From: Mucilaginibacter jinjuensis
GTDB lineage: Bacteria > Bacteroidota > Bacteroidia > Sphingobacteriales > Sphingobacteriaceae
Reading direction: 5' to 3'
Length of the DNA: 64,000 nucleotides
Assembly (NCBI RefSeq): GCF_028596025.1
Contig: NZ_CP117167.1
Span: 5,146,001 to 5,210,000, forward strand
Below the pieces are notes generated by a model, which was given only the letters and a program-made list of their open reading frames with translations, was not told where the DNA came from and searched no databases. How positions within the stretch are numbered: position 1 is the stretch's first letter; every line of letters starts with the position of its first letter. This document shows positions 57,815 through 64,000 of this stretch, in pieces. The position numbers and the translations under genes are program-made.

Positions 57815-59101
57815 ATGACGGGACAAAACATAATCGTTATCCTAATTGCTATCGGCTTAATACTTGCTGATAGATACATTATAAAAAGCTTAAAAAGCGC
57901 CTTAAAATGGCGCTTTTTACATAAAAAATGGTTTACAATAGCTTACTGGACGCTTTCTGTTTTACTGCTCGCCGGTTTCTTTGTAAGCGTATATATTAAA
58001 ATAGGCACAGGCCAGCGCGCAGCCATATTAATGGTATTCTTCCTGCTGCTGGTAGCCCGGGTATGCATGCTGCCCTTTTTGTTTGCAGATGATATCAGGC
58101 GGTTTTTTATTCGTTCAAATCGCAATAAAAAATCTGAAGTTGTACAAGAAACTGCCACTGCTACTCATAATACTGCTACTGATCAAAACGCCATCCCCCG
58201 TTCCGAGTTTTTGGTTAAAGCCGGGCTATTGGCTACCTCAATACCTTTAGCCGGGTTGGGCTTCGGTATTGCCACCGGTGTTTATGATTATCGCATCCAT
58301 CGCCAAACTTTATATCTGCCTAGTTTGCCTAAAAAGTTTGATGGTATCAGGTTAGGTCAAATCTCAGATATACATTCCGGCAGCTTTTACAATAAAAAAG
58401 CAGTAACCGGTGGCGTAGAAATGCTGATGCGGGAGAAAGCCGACCTCATTTTCTTTACCGGCGATCTGGTTAATGATATGGCCTATGAAATGCGCAACTA
58501 CCAGGATATTTTCAGCAAGGTAAAAGCGCCACTGGGAGTGTACTCCTGTCTCGGTAATCACGATTATGGCGATTATTCATGGTATTATACCCCTGCCGAT
58601 AAAAAAAAGAACCATCAGGATTTGATAGACACGCATAAGCGCATGGGTTGGGATTTATTGGTTGATGAAAACCGCCGCTTAAAAGTTGATGGTGAAGAAA
58701 TAGGTATTCTGGGAATTGGAAACTGGGGTTTATACAGCCGTTTCCCTAAATATGGCCGCATGGACCTGGCTACCAAAAACACGGATGATTTGCCGGTAAA
58801 ACTACTGCTCTCGCATGATCCTTCGCATTGGCAGGCGCAGGTAGTACCGCATTATAAACAAATAGATGTGATGTTCTCTGGCCATACCCACGGTATGCAA
58901 TTTGGGGTACGTACCAATGAATTTCAATGGAGCCCGATTGAGTATGTGTACAAAGAATGGGCAGGTTTATACCACCATGGCCAGCAGCAATTATATGTAA
59001 ACGTGGGCTACGGATTTTTAGGATACCCCGGTCGCGTTGGAATATTGCCGGAGATTACGATATTTGAACTTAAAGCCGCACCGCAACCGGTTACTACCTA
59101 A
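57815..59101 (+). CDS. Membrane-bound metallophosphoesterase (YkuE-like)
   Basis: The 428-residue protein has three N-terminal membrane helices (1-95), a polar linker, a fourth hydrophobic stretch preceded by RSEF (twin-Arg-like start is not seen) and then a calcineurin-type phosphoesterase domain with all metal motifs: ISDIHSG, FTGDLVND, CLGNHDYG, LLSHDPSHW and FSGHTHGMQFG. It hydrolyses a phosphoester, perhaps of lipid (as UDP-sugar pyrophosphatases of this family do), probably on the periplasmic face. It starts nine bases after the AAA+ gene and is followed at 28 bases by the UbiA-like gene, so it may lie in one operon. Confidence 0.88.
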   Translation: MTGQNIIVILIAIGLILADRYIIKSLKSALKWRFLHKKWFTIAYWTLSVLLLAGFFVSVYIKIGTGQRAAILMVFFLLLVARVCMLPFLFADDIRRFFIRSNRNKKSEVVQETATATHNTATDQNAIPRSEFLVKAGLLATSIPLAGLGFGIATGVYDYRIHRQTLYLPSLPKKFDGIRLGQISDIHSGSFYNKKAVTGGVEMLMREKADLIFFTGDLVNDMAYEMRNYQDIFSKVKAPLGVYSCLGNHDYGDYSWYYTPADKKKNHQDLIDTHKRMGWDLLVDENRRLKVDGEEIGILGIGNWGLYSRFPKYGRMDLATKNTDDLPVKLLLSHDPSHWQAQVVPHYKQIDVMFSGHTHGMQFGVRTNEFQWSPIEYVYKEWAGLYHHGQQQLYVNVGYGFLGYPGRVGILPEITIFELKAAPQPVTT

Positions 59102-59129
59102 AACGGCGGCAACAACCTTACTTCATTAA

Positions 59130-60017
59130 ATGAAGCGATTTTTAAAGTCTATTTTTGATTTCTTGTTGTTCAGCAACATTTTCATGTCGCTGTGTGCCGT
59201 GGCGCAGGCCCTGGTTACTTTTCATTTAATAAGCTCCAAGCCTGTTTATCCGGTGCTGGTATTGCTGTTTGCATCTACATTGGGTTTGTATAATTTCAGC
59301 ATCCTTATTTCAAAACCTAAGTATCCTCAAAAATCAAAGTATTTTCGTGTGCGCTGGTTTTACGGGCATTACAGGTTAATGGTAACATTTACTATTATAT
59401 CGTTGCTGATGCTGATACCGTTATTCTTCTTTGTATCGTTCGAATCCAAAATCCTGCTCGTCTTTATGGCCATCTTGTCATTCGGCTATGGTATGCCATT
59501 GTTTACCATCGGCGATAAAAAGTACGGACTAAGGCATATCCCCGGCTTAAAACCCTTCCTAATTACCCTGGTGTGGACATTAAGCTGTGTACTGCTCCCA
59601 GTTCTGGAATCGCTCGACTTACACATGACCAGCATTTCGATGCGCGATACCACTATCCTCATTGCAAAACGATTTTTGTTTATCGGTGCACTAACTATAC
59701 CATTTGACATTCGTGACCTGTTTGATGATCGTGTAACCAATCTTAAAACCATCCCCGTAGCCTGGGGCGAAAAGAATGCCTACCTGTTTTGCCAGGTATT
59801 GTTGGCCGGATATATTGTGTTGCTGTTTATTTTCAGGAATAATGGTTTCAGTAATGATTTCTGGGGATTATCGCTTACCGTATTTTTAACAGGCTGGCTC
59901 ATCTTTAAATCTAAATGGGAGAAGAACGAGTACTACTATTTCTTTTATATGGATGGTGTGCTGATATTACAATATATAGTGCTCCTTGCTTTCGATCTTA
60001 TCCCCAAATACCTCTAA
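59130..60017 (+). CDS. UbiA-like membrane protein with one of two Asp-rich motifs
   Basis: The 295-residue protein has about eight or nine membrane helices. The second Asp-rich motif of UbiA prenyltransferases is present as DIRDLFDD at residues 193-200, after FIGALTIPF and before RVTNLKTIPVAWG. The first motif (NDxxDxxxD) should be near residues 54-66 but reads YNFSILISKPKYP with no Asp. It may therefore bind a different phosphate ligand or lack prenyl transfer. Four bases separate it from the methyltransferase gene. Functional assignment is inference. Confidence 0.75.
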   Translation: MKRFLKSIFDFLLFSNIFMSLCAVAQALVTFHLISSKPVYPVLVLLFASTLGLYNFSILISKPKYPQKSKYFRVRWFYGHYRLMVTFTIISLLMLIPLFFFVSFESKILLVFMAILSFGYGMPLFTIGDKKYGLRHIPGLKPFLITLVWTLSCVLLPVLESLDLHMTSISMRDTTILIAKRFLFIGALTIPFDIRDLFDDRVTNLKTIPVAWGEKNAYLFCQVLLAGYIVLLFIFRNNGFSNDFWGLSLTVFLTGWLIFKSKWEKNEYYYFFYMDGVLILQYIVLLAFDLIPKYL

Positions 60018-60020
60018 CAC

Positions 60021-60641
60021 ATGGCCTCGAACTACGACCATACGGCGTGGTTTTATGACCCGGTTTCGAAACTGGTTTTCGGGCGAAGCATTATTAAATC
60101 TCAGGTAGCTTTATTAAAGCATATCCCTGCTGGTTCTAACATATTGATAGTTGGCGGCGGTACCGGCTGGATACTCGAAGAAATTGCCAAAATACATCCT
60201 CATGGCTTATTGATTACCTACGTGGAGATTTCGGCACAGATGACGGCTTTATCTCAGAAAAGAAACTACGGCAATAATCTGGTAACTTTTATTAATAAAC
60301 CTGTTGAAGAGGTAAAACTTGCACAACAGGTTGATGTTATTATCACTCCCTTCTTGTTCGATAATTTCACCTCGGAAAACCTACTGAATATCTTCACCCA
60401 CATTCATCAGCAATTAAAGCCGGGTGGCTTATGGTTAAATACCGATTTCCAGGTGGCGGGTAAGTGGTGGCATAAATTACTGCTGCAAACCATGTATACC
60501 TTCTTTAAAGTATTTGGCGCGGTAGAAACTACAACCATGCCCGAGATACCTATTCTATTTAAACAGAAAAGCTACCGGGAGATAAGTCGACAAACTTTCT
60601 ACGGTAGCTTTATTACTTCACAAGTTTGGCAGAAAACCTGA
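60021..60641 (+). CDS. Class I SAM-dependent methyltransferase
   Basis: The 206-residue protein has the SAM-binding loop ILIVGGGTGWILEEI near residue 41, the acidic residue after strand 2 in TYVEIS, VIITPFLFDNF as motif IV and a C-terminal substrate-binding part rich in aromatics (WWHKLLLQTMYTFFKVFG). It follows the UbiA-like gene by three bases. The pair may alter an isoprenoid or quinone-like lipid, but no substrate can be named. Confidence 0.85.
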   Translation: MASNYDHTAWFYDPVSKLVFGRSIIKSQVALLKHIPAGSNILIVGGGTGWILEEIAKIHPHGLLITYVEISAQMTALSQKRNYGNNLVTFINKPVEEVKLAQQVDVIITPFLFDNFTSENLLNIFTHIHQQLKPGGLWLNTDFQVAGKWWHKLLLQTMYTFFKVFGAVETTTMPEIPILFKQKSYREISRQTFYGSFITSQVWQKT

Positions 60642-60652
60642 TTTTCTATTCT

Positions 60653-60735
60653 GTCATTGCGAGGTACGAAGCAATCTCGTAGCTATACAGATCGAACAAT
60701 GCATGCGACGAGATTGCTTCGTACCTCGCAATGAC
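60653..60735. repeat. REP-like family A palindrome
   Basis: GTCATTGCGAGGTACGAAGC then AATCTCGT at the left pairs perfectly with ACGAGATT then GCTTCGTACCTCGCAATGAC at the right. It shares its centre (AGCTATACAGATCG, AATGCATGC) with 21759-21850. Confidence 0.9.
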
Positions 60736-60763
60736 AAACTTTTAAAATAGCTAAAAAAGACGC

Positions 60764-60793
60764 AAAAAAAGAGGCACAAAACTTTGTGCCTCT
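60764..60793 (-). terminator. Terminator of the lepB transcript
   Basis: On the minus strand AGAGGCACAAAG then TTTTGTGCCTCT is followed by seven T. The stem has 11 pairs. It is 45 bases past the lepB stop. Confidence 0.85.
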
Positions 60794-60838
60794 CGATATT
60801 TCAATGTCTTGATTCTTGTATCTCGATTCCTGATTCTC

Positions 60839-61954
60839 TTAATGTATCCCTCTAAACAACCTGCTCCAGCGGATCTTGTGGGCAAATGAGGCATTATCAT
60901 CCCAACTCATCCAAACAAACAGGGCTTTACCTACAATGTGGTCTTCGGGAACAAAACCCCAGAAACGAGAATCCAGTGAATTGTGGCGGTTATCCCCCAT
61001 CATCCAGTAGTAGTTCATTTTGAAGGTATACTCAGTTGTTTTTTGTCCGTTGATGAAGATGTCGTTACCTTTCAGCTCCAGTTTATTGTTTTCGTAAACC
61101 GTAATTGCACGTTTGTAAATTGGCAGCGTAAGGCTATCCAATTTTACAGTCCAGCCCTTTTTAGGGATAATGATCGGGCCGTAGTTATCTACATTCCATT
61201 TATAATGTGGATCGTGCGGATAAACCTCCGGGTCATAAACACCCTTCAATGAGTTATTGGCCTTAACCGCTTTAATATTTGAATAAGTACGCAAGGTTGC
61301 GGCCGACTGCGTGGTCATATTCATCATATAATCGGTATTGGTCATTTGCTGAATATCCGACAGGTGCAGATCCTCAATAATTTGCGGGTTAAGCTCATTA
61401 CCATCAGTTTGTACCATGTACGAAGTTTCGCCGTTTACAGGTGTAATGGCCGCTTTGCCGTTTACATAAACTTGTGCATCAACCAAACTCAAAGTATCGC
61501 CGGGAGTACCCTGGCAACGTTTAATATAGTTTTCGCGTTTATCAACCGGACGTAAAAATGGCGAATCGGCTTCCATCGGGTAGTTAAATACCACTACATC
61601 ACCCTTTTTAACCTCACTTAAACCCGGCAAACGGTAGTAAGGCAATTTAATACCATCCCAATAAGCTTTGGTACCGATAACCGGCATAGTGTGGTGCGCA
61701 AACGGGAACGCAATGGGCGTCATCGGTGTGCGGGCACCGTAGTTAACCTTACTTACAAACAAAAAGTCGCCCACCAAAAGCGAACTTTCCATTGATGGTG
61801 TGGGGATTGTATAAGCTTCGATAAAAAGCGTGCGGATTAACGTAGCAGCAATTACAGCAAAAATAATAGCATCAGTCCACTCACGGGCTGCACTCTTTTT
61901 TTTCTTAGGCGCTGTTTTATCTTTTTTATTCCAGAATTTCCAGTTCATGTTCAA
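60839..61954 (-). CDS. lepB: Signal peptidase I
   Basis: The 371-residue protein has a basic N terminus, one membrane helix (AIIFAVIAATLIRTLFIEAY), the catalytic Ser in TIPTPSMESSLLVGD, the catalytic Lys in ENYIKRCQGTPGD and the family box MMGDNRHNSLDSRFWGFV. It cuts signal peptides of exported proteins on the outer side of the inner membrane. The 100-residue insert between Lys and the GDNR box makes it longer than the Escherichia enzyme core but is normal for Bacteroidota. It follows dapB by 23 bases. An ATG two codons downstream is an equally possible start. Confidence 0.95.
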   Translation of the reverse strand: MNMNWKFWNKKDKTAPKKKKSAAREWTDAIIFAVIAATLIRTLFIEAYTIPTPSMESSLLVGDFLFVSKVNYGARTPMTPIAFPFAHHTMPVIGTKAYWDGIKLPYYRLPGLSEVKKGDVVVFNYPMEADSPFLRPVDKRENYIKRCQGTPGDTLSLVDAQVYVNGKAAITPVNGETSYMVQTDGNELNPQIIEDLHLSDIQQMTNTDYMMNMTTQSAATLRTYSNIKAVKANNSLKGVYDPEVYPHDPHYKWNVDNYGPIIIPKKGWTVKLDSLTLPIYKRAITVYENNKLELKGNDIFINGQKTTEYTFKMNYYWMMGDNRHNSLDSRFWGFVPEDHIVGKALFVWMSWDDNASFAHKIRWSRLFRGIH

Positions 61955-61977
61955 ATATTGGCCAACAAGTTAATTAT

Positions 61978-62733
61978 TTATATATCAAAACGGAACATAT
62001 CTTGTGCCGAATAAAAACCATTTTTATTTTGCAGCCATTCTGCCGCCAATACTGCTCCTAAAGCAAAACCATTACGGTTGTGTGCGGTGTGCTTAAACTC
62101 AATGCTATCTACTTCAGAATCATACATTACGGTATGCGTGCCGGGTACGTTTTCAACACGTAAAGATTCGATCAGCAGTTGATTATTCTTTACCACCTCA
62201 CCTGCTACATCATGGCCATCGGTTAACACGTTTTTCCATTCGCTTTTGGTTTCCAGGTTATCAATAATACCTTCGGCAATAGTGATGGCCGTTCCGCTTG
62301 GCGAATCCAGTTTCTGGGTGTGATGAATTTCTTCTACCTGCACCTCATAGTACGGATAGTTATTCATCAGTTTGGCCAGCACCTTATTTACATGGAAAAA
62401 TATATTTACCCCAACGCTAAAGTTAGATGCATAAAGCATGGCATTGTCGGTGTCTTCGCAAATCTCTTTCAACTCATCAATATGTTCGTACCAACCTGTA
62501 GTGCCTACAACAACGGGCACACCAGCCTCAAAACAAACCTGGATATTATCTAATACCGAGTGCGGTGTACTAAACTCGATCACCACTTCTGCCTCTACTT
62601 CTTTCAGTTTTTCGGCAGTCATGTCGTCCAGGTTATTGTGGTCTATGATCAGTACCACTTCATGTTTACGGTCGAGGGCAATTTTCTCGATGATCTTGCC
62701 CATTTTGCCATAACCAGATAATGCGATTTTCAT
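61978..62733 (-). CDS. dapB: 4-Hydroxy-tetrahydrodipicolinate reductase
   Basis: The 251-residue enzyme has the Rossmann start MKIALSGYGKMGKIIEKIAL, the family block VVVGTTGWYE, and the signature EIHHTQKLDSPSGTA with the catalytic His pair and Lys. It reduces the product of DapA with NAD(P)H in the lysine and diaminopimelate pathway, needed for peptidoglycan. It is in the run parB, DUF5683, dapB, lepB on the minus strand, an order common in the phylum. Confidence 0.97.
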   Translation of the reverse strand: MKIALSGYGKMGKIIEKIALDRKHEVVLIIDHNNLDDMTAEKLKEVEAEVVIEFSTPHSVLDNIQVCFEAGVPVVVGTTGWYEHIDELKEICEDTDNAMLYASNFSVGVNIFFHVNKVLAKLMNNYPYYEVQVEEIHHTQKLDSPSGTAITIAEGIIDNLETKSEWKNVLTDGHDVAGEVVKNNQLLIESLRVENVPGTHTVMYDSEVDSIEFKHTAHNRNGFALGAVLAAEWLQNKNGFYSAQDMFRFDI

Positions 62734-62751
62734 TTTTAATGAGGTTCTTTA

Positions 62752-63405
62752 TTAAAACGCTAAAGTAAGTTTTACGCCGGGAATATATCCATTATTATTT
62801 AAAGCGTAAACAGGAGGGTTTACCAATGTAGGGGCTACTTTAAAAGTAAGGTTATTATCTACCGAGTACGAATGGATAAATTTAGCATCGATATAGGCAT
62901 CGATACAATTTACACCCCACAAAAGCACTGTACCAAATATACATAACTGGAAGTTACGCTGATCTGCCGCTGCGGCATCAAAAAATTGCTGATACCCGCC
63001 CGGCACATATTGGTATTGTCCACCACTGGGCGTAGAAGCCCCATTTTGGCGGTATTTAGCTTCTTTGATCAGGATATGATATTGTTGCTGGTTCCAAACC
63101 AGGGCAATGCCCAGTAAAGTGAAACCACCATAAATTATAGGCACTTTCCAATAGCGGTGGTTATATACCTGCCCCCAGCCCGGTATAATAGCCGAACGGA
63201 TAAAAGCCTTATGCGGGCTGTGCAAGCTATCGGGATGATATATTTTATCATTAGAAGCTTTCGGCACAAATGGCTTTGAAGAAATAGAATCGCGAACACG
63301 GTTTAGGCTATCCTTCGCATTTCTTGTAGTACCTAAATCGGGCTTCTGGGCCATTGCATTAAGGCTGCAGGCGGCAAAAGCCAAAGAAATAAACCAATTG
63401 CGCAT
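62752..63405 (-). CDS. DUF5683 membrane protein
   Basis: The start is at the ATG at 63405, two bases after the parB stop; a TTG at 63414 is less likely. The 217-residue protein has a signal peptide (MRNWFISLAFAACSLNAMAQ, 1-20), a polar linker with SKPFVPKASNDKIYHPDS and the DUF5683 core: SAIIPGWGQVYNHRYWKVPI, IYGGFTLLGIALVW and LCIFGTVLLWGVNCIDAYID. DUF5683 proteins are small membrane proteins of unknown role. Its place right after parB suggests co-transcription. Confidence 0.85.
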   Translation of the reverse strand: MRNWFISLAFAACSLNAMAQKPDLGTTRNAKDSLNRVRDSISSKPFVPKASNDKIYHPDSLHSPHKAFIRSAIIPGWGQVYNHRYWKVPIIYGGFTLLGIALVWNQQQYHILIKEAKYRQNGASTPSGGQYQYVPGGYQQFFDAAAADQRNFQLCIFGTVLLWGVNCIDAYIDAKFIHSYSVDNNLTFKVAPTLVNPPVYALNNNGYIPGVKLTLAF

Positions 63406-63407
63406 AT

Positions 63408-64000
63408 TTACCAATCCAGCATTTCGAGTATACGATGCAAGTCGTCGGCCGATAGGAAAGGGATCTCAATTGCTCCTTTACCTTTCTGGTCAACTTTAAG
63501 CTGTACGCGGGTACTAAATTTCGAGGCCAGATCGTCCTGTATCTTTTTCATCTGGAATGATAATCCTTCTGCGGCTGCCGGTCTGCTCTCCTTTTTCTCA
63601 GGCGCTTTTTGCATTGCACGAACCATCTCCTCTACCTTACGTACAGATAAACCCTGCTCAATAATTTGCTGGTTGATATATAACTGCCTTGTAGGGTCAT
63701 TTATTGTTATCAATGCTTTAGCGTGGCCCATTGTTACCTGCCCATCACGGATGGCAGCCTGTATTGCAGGCGGTAACCTTAATAAACGCAGGTAATTGGT
63801 TACGGTAGAGCGATTTTTGCTTACACGCTCGCCAAGCTCTTCTTGTTTCAAGTTACACTCATCGAGCATGCGCTGAAAGCTTAGGGCCACCTCAATGGCA
63901 TTCAGGTTTTCGCGCTGGATATTTTCGATCAGTGCCATCTCCAGCATTTGCTGATCGTTGGCCGAGCGTACGTAAGCCGGGATATGTTTTAAGCCTGCCA
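63408..64000 (-). CDS. parB: Chromosome partition protein ParB, C-terminal part (cut by window edge)
   Basis: The minus-strand frame is open to the window end and reads into the ParB N domain (AGLKHIPAYVR, then MLEMALIENIQRENLNAIE, the box-C motif). The helix-turn-helix that binds parS follows (LGERVSKNRSTVTNYLRLLRL) with GHAKALITI, and the C-terminal dimer domain is at the end (LHRILEMLDW). The CTP-binding GxxRxxA motif is outside the window. ParB loads on parS sites and spreads as a CTP-driven clamp. A parS site was not found in this window by eye. Confidence 0.95.
   Translation of the reverse strand, partial: AGLKHIPAYVRSANDQQMLEMALIENIQRENLNAIEVALSFQRMLDECNLKQEELGERVSKNRSTVTNYLRLLRLPPAIQAAIRDGQVTMGHAKALITINDPTRQLYINQQIIEQGLSVRKVEEMVRAMQKAPEKKESRPAAAEGLSFQMKKIQDDLASKFSTRVQLKVDQKGKGAIEIPFLSADDLHRILEMLDW

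Overview
The window is chromosomal DNA of a member of the Bacteroidota. The gene content fits the Sphingobacteriaceae (Mucilaginibacter/Pedobacter-like); that genus-level guess is inference from gene families and repeat style, not from a search. Supporting signs are a full gliding/type IX secretion (T9SS) core gldKLMN, gldB, a sprE/porW homologue, a secreted subtilase ending in a T9SS sorting domain, a split ATP synthase operon without beta and epsilon, many short lipoproteins with Cys lipoboxes, and promoters of the Bacteroidota type (TTTG, then about 20 nt, then TAnnTTTG). No rRNA, tRNA, CRISPR array, prophage or transposase gene was seen.

Layout. 1-7.3 kb: a light/DNA-repair neighbourhood with a cut cryptochrome-DASH gene, a TetR-like regulator, a HAD hydrolase, an ABC1/UbiB-like kinase, two SDR-type oxidoreductases and a class I photolyase. 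7.5-11.3 kb: two FKBP-type isomerase lipoproteins, a MarR regulator and gamma-glutamyltransferase. 12.1-17.5 kb: a small outer-membrane-like protein, a large T9SS-secreted subtilase, a lipoprotein and a DinB-like protein. 18.2-23.3 kb: DUF4136 lipoprotein, nadE, gldB, a small membrane protein, DUF4349 lipoprotein and an orphan 62-residue peptide that looks like a RiPP (lasso-type) precursor. 23.4-29.2 kb: F-type ATP synthase operon (atpZ-like, a four-helix membrane protein, atpB, E, F, H, A, G) on the minus strand. 29.3-36.3 kb: sprE/porW, a class A penicillin-binding protein and uvrC. 36.4-43.1 kb: gldN, M, L, K, a hemD-like gene and a DUF4271 gene on the minus strand. 43.3-53 kb: a protein with an N-terminal tag like those of extracellular contractile injection system (eCIS) cargo, phzF with a divergent HxlR regulator, a tandem pair of HAD phosphatase-like genes, hemW, a fasciclin protein, a tandem pair of JmjC-like cupins and a DUF4375 protein. 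53.5-60.6 kb: an NTF2-like protein, a PfkB sugar kinase, a VWA/AAA+ chelatase-like pair, a membrane metallophosphoesterase, a UbiA-like membrane protein and a methyltransferase. 60.8-64 kb: lepB, dapB, DUF5683 and the end of parB.

The longer intergenic gaps (3.4-4.2, 11.3-12.1, 17.5-18.2, 47.8-48.3, 53.0-53.5 kb) hold no convincing genes. They are packed with dispersed repeats: at least three palindromic REP-like families, a 79-bp near-identical repeat, a pair of about 185-bp inverted copies, and a MITE-like element of 449 bp with 23-bp terminal inverted repeats. Several shorter gaps contain imperfect hairpins built from a repeated 6-8-base word.

How the genes work together: gldB, sprE and gldKLMN supply parts of the T9SS/gliding machine whose likely cargo here includes the subtilase; lepB processes exported proteins; the ATP synthase genes make the rotor and most of the stator and catalytic head. 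The most unusual items are the orphan eCIS-type cargo protein, the orphan lasso-like precursor, the HAD pair with Asp-to-Asn in motif I, and the VWA/AAA+ to UbiA-like/methyltransferase run.
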